Made by a program: the position numbers and the translations under genes. A stretch of DNA of 64,000 nucleotides from a virus, in IMG/VR virus record IMGVR_UViG_3300046328_000499, positions 1-64,000 of that record; one strand, 5' to 3'. The notes below the pieces were generated by a model. It saw nothing but the letters and a program-made list of their open reading frames with translations, did not search any database and was not told the DNA's origin. Positions 45,658-55,570 of this stretch are shown here, piece after piece. Numbering within the stretch: the stretch's first letter is position 1; every line of letters begins with the position of its first letter.

Positions 45658-47787
45658 ATGAATAAATATCAAGACGGAGATAAACAAGCATTACAAGTTG
45701 GTGCTAATAAGCATCTTTCACCAGTTGAAAGAAATATGTATGCTAATGCTATTAAGCATAAAAATAGTAGAGCAATCAGCTATTTTGAATTTAAAATCAA
45801 TAAAGGTTTATTATCTGATAAAAGAGAACAACAACAAGAGATTGAAAAACTATCAGAAGAACAAGGTGATGATATGAGTACGAGATTAGCTATTCAGAGA
45901 CGTATAGAAAAAGAACGTGGCGGTAATGCTAGTGGATTTGGTATGTCTCAAAGACAATCACAAGAAGCTAATCTTTTACCTAGACAAAAGAATACTACTG
46001 CTACATTAGGTAATGTGAATGTTCCTAATACAAAAGATAAACTTGATAAAACAATGGATAACAAAGCTGTAAGTAAATCTATTGTTAATACTGTTGCAGA
46101 TATGTTACCAGTAATTGGAGATGTTAAAGGTGCTTCTGATGCTTGGAAAGAATATAAATCAACAGGTAAAATTTCACCATTGACATTAGCAGGAGTATTA
46201 CCATTATTTGGATTAGCTGGAGATGCTGCAAAGACATTTAAACCTGTTATTAAAGATTATGTAAGTAATACTGAAATGTTTACTGATTTTCTTAAACAAG
46301 CAAAAGAACAAGGTATTGAAGTTGATAGAGGTAGTAAATTGTATGGACAAATAAAAGATGAAATTCCTGGTGCTAGAGAGTATTATAAAGATTTAAATAC
46401 AAAAGATGATGATATAGCAGATGCACTTTATCTTTCTACTAAATCAGAACAAGCACAAAAAGAATTAAAGGGTAGTAAAGTACAAGATATTTATTATAGA
46501 GGTGGAAGTAAATCAAATTCAGAAAGAGCCGAAAAAGGAGAAGTACGTGTAAAACCAGAATATAGTAAAAATTTAGAACTATTTTGGGCTACTCCAGATA
46601 AAAAATATGCTTACACTTATACTCCAGAAGCAAGTTCTATAATAAGAGATTTACATTTAAATAGAAAAAATAATGAATTAAAAGAACAATATGAAGAATC
46701 TCTTAAAAGATTTGACCCATTATCAATTTACGAAGGTGTCAATGCTCATAAATATATACCTGATAAATATGTAAAAAATTCTAAACATATTTCTCCTTTA
46801 TTAGTAAGTACTAAAACCCCTTTTACTAATAATATTGAGAGACCAGATCAACCAGCTGGAAGTTTTGGAAATTTAGATAACGAATCTGTAAGAACTTTTT
46901 ACGGAACATCAGAAGAATATAAAAAACAACTTACAGACAAAACTAATAAAATTATTAGAGAAACTCCAAAAGAATTATTTGGTAAGAATTCAGATAATTT
47001 AGAAGAGTTTGATAAAGCTTTAGACAGTTATTATGAATCTCACATAAAAGGCTATCCTGATTTACCAAATATATTAAATAATACAGGTAGATCAAAAAAT
47101 AGTTGGATGAATGAAAGAAAGAAAGAATTCACAGCTAAATTAAAAGAACAACAAGAAATAGAAAATCAAATAAATAGTTTAAATAAAGAAAGTTTGACTG
47201 AGCCTACTAGAAATAAAGATTATGATGCAGTAATTGGAAAAGAATTTTCTACAAATGCTGAATCTATTGCAGTAAGAAAACCAACTCAATTCAAATCCCT
47301 ATTCCGTGAACATCTTGGTAAATGGGATTGGAGTAATCCTAATATACATAAAGCATTAATAGGAGGTTCTACTGTTGGTATTGGTTCTGGTTTATATAAT
47401 CAAAAAGAACAACATTCAAAAGGAGGTTCTATTAAAAAGAAACTTAAATCTACTTCAAAACACCCTCAAGGAACATCTTTAATGAGAAGTCATTTAGGAG
47501 AAATTTTAGACTACCAAAAGATATTTCCTAATATTAATAAACCTACTAAATTTAATAAAGGAATTCCATTACAATATACTTATAAATCAGGAGGTACACT
47601 TAAATCATTAAAGAAATTTAATATTAAAGCTAATGATAAAGAATATAAAACTAATATGAGTAAAGATATTGTTACTAATAGTTTAAAAGAAGGAGCTATT
47701 AAAGGAAAAAAATTGACTGATAGACAACGTAATTTATTTGAAGCTATAAAGAAGAAATATGATAAATCAATTAAGAAAAAGAAATAA
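45658..47787 (+). CDS. Pre-toxin-like and ADP-ribosyltransferase-like cargo protein
   Basis: A 709-residue protein. Tag-like NKYQDGD start; residues 12-75 match the N-terminal domain of the 39746 product. Residues 140-205 (VADMLPVIGDVKGASDAWKE, SPLTLAGVLPLFGLAGDAAK) resemble the hydrophobic pre-toxin segment of polymorphic toxins (P-V-x-GD-x-K and L-P-x-x-G). Around R281, IYYRGG, and FWATPDKKYAYTYT (from F309) resemble the first motif and the following turn of ADP-ribosyltransferase-type domains, though a catalytic Glu was not identified. The C-terminal part has two tags (HSKGGSIKKKL, SGGTLKSLKKFNIK) and a Lys-rich end. It overlaps the topoisomerase gene by one base. Confidence 0.5.
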   Translation: MNKYQDGDKQALQVGANKHLSPVERNMYANAIKHKNSRAISYFEFKINKGLLSDKREQQQEIEKLSEEQGDDMSTRLAIQRRIEKERGGNASGFGMSQRQSQEANLLPRQKNTTATLGNVNVPNTKDKLDKTMDNKAVSKSIVNTVADMLPVIGDVKGASDAWKEYKSTGKISPLTLAGVLPLFGLAGDAAKTFKPVIKDYVSNTEMFTDFLKQAKEQGIEVDRGSKLYGQIKDEIPGAREYYKDLNTKDDDIADALYLSTKSEQAQKELKGSKVQDIYYRGGSKSNSERAEKGEVRVKPEYSKNLELFWATPDKKYAYTYTPEASSIIRDLHLNRKNNELKEQYEESLKRFDPLSIYEGVNAHKYIPDKYVKNSKHISPLLVSTKTPFTNNIERPDQPAGSFGNLDNESVRTFYGTSEEYKKQLTDKTNKIIRETPKELFGKNSDNLEEFDKALDSYYESHIKGYPDLPNILNNTGRSKNSWMNERKKEFTAKLKEQQEIENQINSLNKESLTEPTRNKDYDAVIGKEFSTNAESIAVRKPTQFKSLFREHLGKWDWSNPNIHKALIGGSTVGIGSGLYNQKEQHSKGGSIKKKLKSTSKHPQGTSLMRSHLGEILDYQKIFPNINKPTKFNKGIPLQYTYKSGGTLKSLKKFNIKANDKEYKTNMSKDIVTNSLKEGAIKGKKLTDRQRNLFEAIKKKYDKSIKKKK

Positions 47788-48599
47788 TGAAAGATTTAAA
47801 ACCAGAAACATTTAAAATAGATGGAGAGATAACTCAATTCTTTGGTAATTTAACTGGTTCTACTGAAGTTAAGTTTAATCGTGTTGCAATGATAGCTAAT
47901 GAATATAAGAACATTGTTGATAAGTTATACAAAATTTTAGAGAAAAATCCTGGAAGGCCTACAACAAAAGAATATAATTGTGCAGTAGGTTTGCTTCTAG
48001 TGCTACAAACCGGAATTAGATCCGGGAACTTAGGCTCAAGCGATGGCTATATGACTGTACCTATGCCAGGTTCAAAAATCAAATCTAAATTTGTTAAGAC
48101 TTATGGATTGACTACATTATTACCTAAACATATTAGTTTTAGTAAAGGATTAGCTCATTTTGATTTTCTTGGTAAGAAGCATGTTCAAAATACATTCTCT
48201 TTTCCTAAACATCTTAGTGATTTAATTAAAGTAGTATTAGCTAATAAGATTTCCCCTGTATTCAATATAACAGATAGAGAATTTACTAGATTTATTAAAG
48301 ATAAGATTTCAGTTAAATATTCTTCAAAAGACTTTCGCACATTCAGAGCTAATTGGTTTGCATATCAATCAATTAAAGAATTACCTAAACCTAAGACTAA
48401 AAAAGAATATAAACAAGCTATACAAAAAGTAGCTGAGTATGTTTCTCATTATCTTAATAATACGCCTAATGTTTGTAAAAAATCTTATATTGATCCCAAT
48501 TTATTTAATTACAAATTTGGTGATATTGAATCATTTAAAGATGGTGGAAAATTACCAATTTATATTTTAAAATATTTGATTTATAACAATGCAAAATAA
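47787..48599 (+). CDS. DNA topoisomerase IB with C-terminal cargo-like tag
   Basis: A 270-residue type IB topoisomerase, which relaxes supercoils by a 3'-phosphotyrosyl intermediate. Catalytic residues are visible: R78 in TGIRSGNLG, K130/131 in FDFLGKKHVQNTF, R184 in KDFRTFRANW, N225 and Y234 in NTPNVCKKSYIDP. Asn nine residues before the Tyr is the bacterial TopIB form; poxvirus enzymes have His there. The size is near that of the compact bacterial/poxviral enzymes. The C-terminus adds KDGGKLPIYILKYLIYNNAK, like the tag on nearby cargo proteins. It lies within the structural block, not with replication genes. Confidence 0.85.
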   Translation: MKDLKPETFKIDGEITQFFGNLTGSTEVKFNRVAMIANEYKNIVDKLYKILEKNPGRPTTKEYNCAVGLLLVLQTGIRSGNLGSSDGYMTVPMPGSKIKSKFVKTYGLTTLLPKHISFSKGLAHFDFLGKKHVQNTFSFPKHLSDLIKVVLANKISPVFNITDREFTRFIKDKISVKYSSKDFRTFRANWFAYQSIKELPKPKTKKEYKQAIQKVAEYVSHYLNNTPNVCKKSYIDPNLFNYKFGDIESFKDGGKLPIYILKYLIYNNAK

Positions 48600-49272
48600 C
48601 GCAACACACACACTTGTTTCAATTGATTCAGTTAAATTCTATCTTTCTACAATGTTTGGAATAACTGATATTGATGAAAACACAATTTTAGATTCAGCTC
48701 AAATAGCTTTACCATTAATAGGTAATATTTATACTTCTACATACCTTTATGAAGGAACTGCTGATAGTAATGGAGATATATTTCTTCCTTGTAATGTAGG
48801 TATAATTAAATCTGTTTCTATTGGTACTAAATATCATCCTTGTAAAAGATTAAGTATTATTGGTACTCACTCTTGTTGTCAAATGGAAGAAGTAAGTGAA
48901 AATGAATTTCAAGGAAATTTAATTAATTTTGAATTTCTTGGAAATAAAGTTAAAATTAATTCTCAATATAAAACTAAAGTTCATATTATTTATGGAGGAT
49001 ATACTTCTGATGATAACGGATTACCAATGATTGATGAAAAAACAGCTATTGCACTTGCTCATTATTGTAATATGAATTATCAAAGAAAGAAAGTTTATTC
49101 TGGAATTGGAAGAGCTGATTTACTTCAAATGGCAATAGCTGAATGGCAAAAAGCTTGTAATCAAGCAAGAGTTAGTGACTATATTACAGATAATTTTATT
49201 GATGGATTACGAAAAATCTTAAAGAAAAAAGATATTTGGCAATATGGTAAAAGAAATAATTTTAGATACTAA
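48589..49272 (+). CDS. Putative ring/connector protein
   Basis: A 227-residue protein. An early helix-rich part (KFYLSTMFGITDIDENTILD) and a beta core (IFLPCNVGIIKSVSIGTKYHPCKR, SCCQMEEVSENEFQGNL) end in helices (KTAIALAHYCNMNYQRK). Its pattern resembles neck or ring proteins (P22 gp4/T7 gp11-like class) and it is next to the large tail protein gene. It overlaps the topoisomerase gene by 11 bases. No tag. A named ring number cannot be assigned. Confidence 0.5.
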   Translation: MQNNATHTLVSIDSVKFYLSTMFGITDIDENTILDSAQIALPLIGNIYTSTYLYEGTADSNGDIFLPCNVGIIKSVSIGTKYHPCKRLSIIGTHSCCQMEEVSENEFQGNLINFEFLGNKVKINSQYKTKVHIIYGGYTSDDNGLPMIDEKTAIALAHYCNMNYQRKKVYSGIGRADLLQMAIAEWQKACNQARVSDYITDNFIDGLRKILKKKDIWQYGKRNNFRY

Positions 49273-49283
49273 ATAGATATATT

Positions 49284-49802
49284 ATGTTATTCGATATTTC
49301 TACATTACAAACAAAAAAATTAAATCAAATGTATTCTTTATTTGATGTTAAACTTCAATTAGAATTTCAAATCACTTCTTTAAATAACTTAATTAAATCT
49401 ATTTTAAAAGATTTCTTTAATTTGTTATTCAAAGATTTATCAAAAACATCTTTAAGAATTGAATTGAGTTCTTCTATATTATATAATCATTTTCATTATT
49501 TAAATTGTATTGAAGGTAAATTATATTATGAAATAGAATATTTAATTGGTGAAGATATTAATTATAAAAGGTATCAATTAAATTGTAATAAATCATTTAA
49601 TCAAGAAGAAAAGAAATTTATTCCTTTAAAAAATTATATTTTTAAATTAGTCAGAAAATATAAGTATGTTTCTTATTATATTATTAACACTATTATAGTT
49701 AATTTATTTGATACAATTGCAAGTAGTGTAGAAATATTTAATACAGATATAGAAATTAAATTAGGTAAAATTAAAATTAATGTAAATAAAGAAAATAAAT
49801 AA
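49284..49802 (+). CDS. Hypothetical protein before large tail protein
   Basis: A 172-residue protein of unknown family, very rich in Ile, Leu, Lys, Asn and Phe and predicted largely helical. It begins 11 bases after the ring-like gene and ends 6 bases before the giant tail gene, so it is almost certainly cotranslated with structural genes. No domain or membrane segment was recognised. Confidence 0.5.
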   Translation: MLFDISTLQTKKLNQMYSLFDVKLQLEFQITSLNNLIKSILKDFFNLLFKDLSKTSLRIELSSSILYNHFHYLNCIEGKLYYEIEYLIGEDINYKRYQLNCNKSFNQEEKKFIPLKNYIFKLVRKYKYVSYYIINTIIVNLFDTIASSVEIFNTDIEIKLGKIKINVNKENK

Positions 49803-49808
49803 ACCACT

Positions 49809-52800
49809 ATGCCACAAAAACAAGCACAAAATACTTTTGAAGAAGGTATAGTTCAAGATTTTAGCAATTATCAAACACCGCCTAATGTATTAACTTATGC
49901 TGAAAATGCAGAATTTATTACACATCAAGGAAACGAAAATGTAATTCAAACTAATAGAGGTAATACTTATTTATCTCAACTAAAACCTAATTACACTTGT
50001 ATTGGAGTTAAAGATGTTGATGGAATTGCTTATATTATTTCAGCTGAATATAATGCTGATAGACAGTCTTTTACAGGAAGAGGAGAAATAGGTACATTTC
50101 CTAGTCCTGATTATGAAGGTTTATTACAAGATCCAAACAGACCAAATGAATATGAATGTGCTATTATAGACCAGTATTCCCCATTAAGAAATTATTGTAA
50201 TCTTACTAATCCAAACTATTCTCAATTATTAGATTATATTAATTATGGAGAGTTTAATGCAGCAGAGTTTACTTTTAATATTAATCAACCTTGTGAAGTT
50301 GAATTGCAAAAGAGTTATGATAATTCAATGAATATTGTCTTTACAGATAACTATAATCCAATTAGAATAGTTAATTCTGCTTTTTCAGTATTACCTAATA
50401 AAAAAGCTAAAATCATATTTCGTACTCAAATTAAAGATACTAATTTCTATTCTTCTTTAAACTTCAATAATACAATTAAATTAGTTCTACAATCTACTTT
50501 AATTACAAAACTTACTTTTAATGGTTTATTAGAATCAACTCTTGGTAGTTTTCCAACTGGAAATTATAAGTTTTATTTTAGATTTGCTACTGTGGATGGA
50601 AATAATACTAATATTGTATCAGAGTCTTCAATGGTATCTATGTTTCACGGTAATAGTGTAGTTTCTACAAGAGGAGGAAAAGGTTTAGATGATACAAAAG
50701 ATAATGTAAATAAAGTAATTAAATTTCGTTTAGATAATATTGATACTTCTTACTCTTATGTTCAAGTATCTTATGTATATTCTTATGGAAAAGTAGTTTC
50801 TGCTCAATTTGGTTATACAATAATAAAAAAATACCCCATTACAGACACTTTTTATGAATTTACTTTTACAGGTCAAGAAGATAAAGTAAATGAAGATCTC
50901 AATAATTTTCCAGTAGATTTTCTTGATGTAGATACAGCTAGAAGCATTTGTCAAATTAGAAATAGGTTATTTATAGGCAATATTAAAATAAGTCAATATA
51001 ATTATGAACTATTAAAACTTCACGCAAATAAAATTACAACTACTTACGAAATTAAAAAAATACCTGCTTTTGGTGTAACTCAATCTAATGGTGGATATGA
51101 TATAGAATACTTAGATGCTATTTCAGGAAGTGTAGATAGATTTGGTTATAATAATTCTAACAATATTTATTATAATTTAGGTTATTGGGGAGGAGAGACT
51201 TACTCTTTTGGTATTGTTTATATTTACTCAAATGGTTCAACTTCTCCTGTAATACCAATTAGAGGAATAGATAATTTTGATACAATTGCTACTCCTTCTT
51301 ATAGCTATAAATCATTTAATATTGATTTATTTGATACAACTAATTTAGAAAATGTTCAAGGAGTTTATCGTTTTCCTAAAAGAGATCTTTTTGCAGGTGT
51401 ATTGGAAGCTTCTCAATTTAATGTTTTAGGTGTAAAATTTAATTTTCCAATCGGAGAACCACAACCAGAAGGTACTATTGGTTTTTATATGGTAAGAACT
51501 AATCGTAAAGAAGATGTATTAACACAAGGTTATATGATTGATACTTTATTAGTTCCTACATTACATAAAAGTCCTTATGATACAGGTGGACCAGGTGGAG
51601 ATTTGTACGGCTCTCAATTACAAAACTATAATAATGCTGGAGTAGGTAATGCACATTGGAAATTTGATGCTTTTGAATTTGATACAAGTGATGTGAAAAG
51701 ACCTAATTCCACTAATTTTAGTATGGCTAACAGTAAATTTATACCTGCTTTTGGTTATATGCTAGAATCTTTGGGTTTATTTGAAGCTGATGTAGATGAT
51801 GAAGAAACTGATGATGACGGTAATTCTAATGAAGTAGGCAAAAATCCTTATCTTAACGGAGGAGGAGATTCTAAATGGGGAGTAACTAATGGTTTATTAG
51901 GTCCAACTAAATATCACGGAAGATGGACACCTTTTGAGGAACAATATAAAAGATTTGCTTTTTATTCAAATGATTTAAGTGTTAATAAAACTATATATAG
52001 TCAAAAATTAGCTGGAGTGTCTTTTTATTTACATACTCTTGGTCAAGCTAATTTAAAAATGTATTACCCTAATAAAACTAGGTATAGTAAAAATAATTCA
52101 ACTTCTTCAACTTTTTCTTTATTAAAGACAGTTTCTCATACATTTGTAGGTCCAACATTTAAAAGAAATCTTAAAGCTTCACTAGATTATGTATTTCAAG
52201 ATAGTGCCGGTGTATCTCCTAATGTGTTTTCTTCACAAGCTGAATTTACTGCAGTAGTTAAAATAAATGATTTTGCAGAAGATAATGATAGACAATATAC
52301 TTATCATCCACTTACATTTGAAGATTATATAGGAGTAAAATTATCTGAAAGATATCCTATCACTAATAGATACAGCAATGATATTAGCAATATAGGAGTA
52401 CCTTCTGATGTATCTACTTTATATGATGGAAAAGAAGGTATGTTAGCTGGATTTACACCTAGTGAATACAATCCTTCAAATACTTTGGTATCTAATAGAA
52501 TAATTAATATCTATAAAACTGATTTTTTAAATAAAACTGTTCGTCAAGATATATTTAAGAATAAGTATCAACCTGCAAATGAACAATATTTTGCTATTAC
52601 AGATAGATACTACTTTCCTTCTACTAAACCTTCAACTGGTAATTTTAATGTATTAACTAATGATACTATTACTGCTTTTCAAGGTGATTGTTTTATTAAT
52701 GTTGGATATAAAAAGATTTATCGTAATAATGCAAAAAATGTGTCTCGTACAGAAATTAATAGTGATGAATCAGCAAAAACAACTAGATTAGGTTATACTA

Positions 52801-54962
52801 TTTCAATAGTAACTGAAAACAATTACAATTATTCATCTAGGGAACCTGAATTAGTGGAAGTAGAAGAATTAAGAAAAAGATCTTTCTTTCCTTATAATAT
52901 GTCTTTTACTACTGGAGAAGGAGACCCATTTGGTGGAAGCAATCCTTTTTCTGAATATAATTTATTAGAAACTAAACAAGCAAATATAGGATTTGAATAC
53001 AGCTCTATGGGAAGATTTACAATAGCTTTAGATACTTCTTTACCTTATATTACAAATAGATTTGAAACAAGAGTTGTATTTTCTAATTTAAATGTAAAAA
53101 ATTCATTTATTAATAGTTATAGGTATCTTCAACATTCTTCCAAACAAGATTATGATTCTCAATATGGTGAGATTGTAGCTATAAAAGAATTTCAAGGAGA
53201 TAAATTATTCATTATTCAAGAAAGAGAATTATCTTATATACCTATTGATGAAAGACAACTATTAAATAATGATACAGCTGCAAGTATTTATATAAGTGAA
53301 GGACAAGTATTAAATTCTAGAAATGCTTATGTAGGAAATGGGTACGGAACTAGATGGCAATTTAGTATTGTATCAACTGGAGAATCTATTTATGGAGTTG
53401 ATATTAATAATCATAAAATATGGAGATTTAATGGTCAATTGCAATTGATAAGTGATTTTAGATTGCAAACTTTGTTAGTTAAAGTACAAAATGAATTAGT
53501 TAATAAAAATATTACTTTATTGAATAATGAAGTGTACGGATTTTATGATGGAAATAAAAATAATGTTCATTTTACTTTTATTAATAATAACTATGATTTA
53601 ATTACTATTTATGCAGGAGATTATTGTTGTGAACAAATTAGTGGTATAGGAGGAAGTATATTGACATTAGAAACTAACTATATACGTGGCATAGTATCTA
53701 ATATACAATCTACTTCAGTTGATATAGATATAAATTCACCTGGTTGGGGTTATGATACAACAGACCCAAATGATGGAGGAAAATCAGTAACAACTAATTT
53801 TTCTACTATTGCTTTTACTTTTAGTTATACAACTACATATATTGTAAATATGTTTGCTTATCCTGCACAAATGGCAGGATTATTTTATGGCGGTAATAGC
53901 ATTTGTGTTGGACATATTAATTCTAGAAATCTGTGGGGAGGTTTTGAAATTTATGTTAATGGTGTAGCCACTATGTCAGCTTTACCTGCTTATGTTATAC
54001 CAGATGGAGTAGAATCTTTACATATTTGGACAGTAGATTCTTTGGGTAATATAACTTTAACTATTAACGGATTAAACATCCCTTTACCACCATATCCTAT
54101 ACTACCACCTTCTTCTACAAATACTTATAAAGGGTGGCTTTCTGATAGAAATAGTGGTTTTGGTTTATATACAAATGTGTCTTTTTATTATGATGCACCG
54201 GCACCACCACCAATTACAAGTTGTGTACCAGTTACAGTAGATAAAATATCTGGATATAAAATAGCTGAAATTAAATCACCAAAAGAAGAAGGTTCATTTA
54301 AACATCATATTGCTTGGAATGAACAACAAGGTGGAAATGGTCGTTGGACAACTTATTATACTTGGTATCCTTCAAGAGCCTTTTCTATAACAGGAGATTT
54401 ACATTCTTTTCCTTTAACATCTAACACAGAACAAATTTGGCAACATCATACAGCTGTTACTGCTTCTGGAATACCTCTTTATTGTAATTATTATGGAGAA
54501 CAAAAAGAATTTGTTATAGAGTTTGTAGTAGTTGATGGATTACAACATAAAGTATTTACTAATCTTACTATAATTGCAAATGAAGTTCCACCAACTAAAA
54601 TAGAATATACTAACGACAATGAATTTAAAAGAGATGATGTATTGCCGTACCCTAATAAAATATATCTTGAACAACCTATTTTATCAAGATATAGAGATCG
54701 TTATGCTTACGATAAAGGAAGTTTAGATCCTACTATTGTTGGTATTATTCACGCTAATCACGAGTATAGAGAAAATATTCACTACATTCAGATAGATAAA
54801 AATACTAATGATAAATTAGGCTCTATTAATCCTGCTAAAAGTGTATTTGGTAATAATAGACAAATTAGAGATAAATATTGTAGAATAAAAATTACTTATG
54901 AAGGAATGGAATATTCTATGATACAAGCTATTGTTACTAAATATTTAGAATCTTTTAGTTAA
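49809..54962 (+). CDS. Very large tail (muzzle/stabilisation-like) protein
   Basis: A 1717-residue protein. It begins QAQNTFEEGIVQDFSNYQTP and goes on with repeated beta-rich segments. The start and length are typical of the large tail protein of crAss-like phages (P22 gp10-like stabilisation or muzzle protein). An F-x-x-G-x-x-x-D-x-x x-x-x-x-P-x-x-x-L-T-x-A-x-N-A-E pattern opens such proteins, matching residues 8-34 here. Near the middle an ISEGQVLNSRNAYVGNGYGT segment appears, and the last 400 residues include a beta-sandwich-like part. It probably forms the end of the short tail and would contact the receptor or guide DNA ejection. Confidence 0.6.
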   Translation: MPQKQAQNTFEEGIVQDFSNYQTPPNVLTYAENAEFITHQGNENVIQTNRGNTYLSQLKPNYTCIGVKDVDGIAYIISAEYNADRQSFTGRGEIGTFPSPDYEGLLQDPNRPNEYECAIIDQYSPLRNYCNLTNPNYSQLLDYINYGEFNAAEFTFNINQPCEVELQKSYDNSMNIVFTDNYNPIRIVNSAFSVLPNKKAKIIFRTQIKDTNFYSSLNFNNTIKLVLQSTLITKLTFNGLLESTLGSFPTGNYKFYFRFATVDGNNTNIVSESSMVSMFHGNSVVSTRGGKGLDDTKDNVNKVIKFRLDNIDTSYSYVQVSYVYSYGKVVSAQFGYTIIKKYPITDTFYEFTFTGQEDKVNEDLNNFPVDFLDVDTARSICQIRNRLFIGNIKISQYNYELLKLHANKITTTYEIKKIPAFGVTQSNGGYDIEYLDAISGSVDRFGYNNSNNIYYNLGYWGGETYSFGIVYIYSNGSTSPVIPIRGIDNFDTIATPSYSYKSFNIDLFDTTNLENVQGVYRFPKRDLFAGVLEASQFNVLGVKFNFPIGEPQPEGTIGFYMVRTNRKEDVLTQGYMIDTLLVPTLHKSPYDTGGPGGDLYGSQLQNYNNAGVGNAHWKFDAFEFDTSDVKRPNSTNFSMANSKFIPAFGYMLESLGLFEADVDDEETDDDGNSNEVGKNPYLNGGGDSKWGVTNGLLGPTKYHGRWTPFEEQYKRFAFYSNDLSVNKTIYSQKLAGVSFYLHTLGQANLKMYYPNKTRYSKNNSTSSTFSLLKTVSHTFVGPTFKRNLKASLDYVFQDSAGVSPNVFSSQAEFTAVVKINDFAEDNDRQYTYHPLTFEDYIGVKLSERYPITNRYSNDISNIGVPSDVSTLYDGKEGMLAGFTPSEYNPSNTLVSNRIINIYKTDFLNKTVRQDIFKNKYQPANEQYFAITDRYYFPSTKPSTGNFNVLTNDTITAFQGDCFINVGYKKIYRNNAKNVSRTEINSDESAKTTRLGYTISIVTENNYNYSSREPELVEVEELRKRSFFPYNMSFTTGEGDPFGGSNPFSEYNLLETKQANIGFEYSSMGRFTIALDTSLPYITNRFETRVVFSNLNVKNSFINSYRYLQHSSKQDYDSQYGEIVAIKEFQGDKLFIIQERELSYIPIDERQLLNNDTAASIYISEGQVLNSRNAYVGNGYGTRWQFSIVSTGESIYGVDINNHKIWRFNGQLQLISDFRLQTLLVKVQNELVNKNITLLNNEVYGFYDGNKNNVHFTFINNNYDLITIYAGDYCCEQISGIGGSILTLETNYIRGIVSNIQSTSVDIDINSPGWGYDTTDPNDGGKSVTTNFSTIAFTFSYTTTYIVNMFAYPAQMAGLFYGGNSICVGHINSRNLWGGFEIYVNGVATMSALPAYVIPDGVESLHIWTVDSLGNITLTINGLNIPLPPYPILPPSSTNTYKGWLSDRNSGFGLYTNVSFYYDAPAPPPITSCVPVTVDKISGYKIAEIKSPKEEGSFKHHIAWNEQQGGNGRWTTYYTWYPSRAFSITGDLHSFPLTSNTEQIWQHHTAVTASGIPLYCNYYGEQKEFVIEFVVVDGLQHKVFTNLTIIANEVPPTKIEYTNDNEFKRDDVLPYPNKIYLEQPILSRYRDRYAYDKGSLDPTIVGIIHANHEYRENIHYIQIDKNTNDKLGSINPAKSVFGNNRQIRDKYCRIKITYEGMEYSMIQAIVTKYLESFS

Positions 54963-55136
54963 TCTAATGTGTAAAACAATAATTTACTTAGCTAAATAAA
55001 TTCAAGTAATTTTTTAAGTATTTTCAAACACTTTCAAATATTTTAAGAAACTTAAATTTTATCAATAGTTTTAAATTACTTTTATAAAATACTTTCTTAA
55101 AATGCTTTATTTTAATTATTACATTAAAATTTCGAT

Positions 55137-55517
55137 ATGATAGAGAAAAATAATTGGTTAAAAAAAGCAGTAAAAAATATGGATAAAAATAAAACTAAAG
55201 GAAAATTTACTGAATATTGCAAACAAAAAGGTTTTACAAAAGTCACTGATGCTTGTATTTCACAAGGTTTAAAATCTTCTAATTCTACAATAAATAAAAG
55301 AGCTAATTTTGCAAAAACTATGAGAAAAATGCAATTAGGTGGAATGTTTGATCCTGATAAAAGAGATTTTGAACAGTTTCAAAATTGGTTACAACAACAA
55401 GTAAAAAATAGAAAGTTGTCTTCTAGTGATATTAAACCAGAAAATCTACATAATTTTTATCTGACATTCTTAAAAACTATTAATGATCAAGAAATTAATT
55501 ATGCTAAACCTGTTTAA
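55137..55517 (+). CDS. Small cargo-like protein with internal tag
   Basis: A 126-residue basic, helical protein. A Cys-containing half (KFTEYCKQKGFTKVTDACISQ) is followed by NKRANFAKTMRKMQLGGMFDPD, where KMQLGG matches the regional tag. The C-terminal half is a charged helix pair (FEQFQNWLQQQVKNRK). The stretch before it (54963-55136) has no gene. It is probably a small ejected or packaged protein; no family name. Confidence 0.5.
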   Translation: MIEKNNWLKKAVKNMDKNKTKGKFTEYCKQKGFTKVTDACISQGLKSSNSTINKRANFAKTMRKMQLGGMFDPDKRDFEQFQNWLQQQVKNRKLSSSDIKPENLHNFYLTFLKTINDQEINYAKPV

Positions 55518-55570
55518 AGTTATAAATTTAAAGTTATAAGTTCAAAATACAAATTTTAAACCTTTTAAAT

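Noticed and set aside
47787-48599. Tyrosine recombinase/integrase identity
   Set aside because: The R...R...Y layout is shared, but the SGN after the first Arg, the KKHV beta-hairpin Lys and NTPxxCxKSYIxP are specific to type IB topoisomerases; the expected H-x-x-R of integrases is missing.
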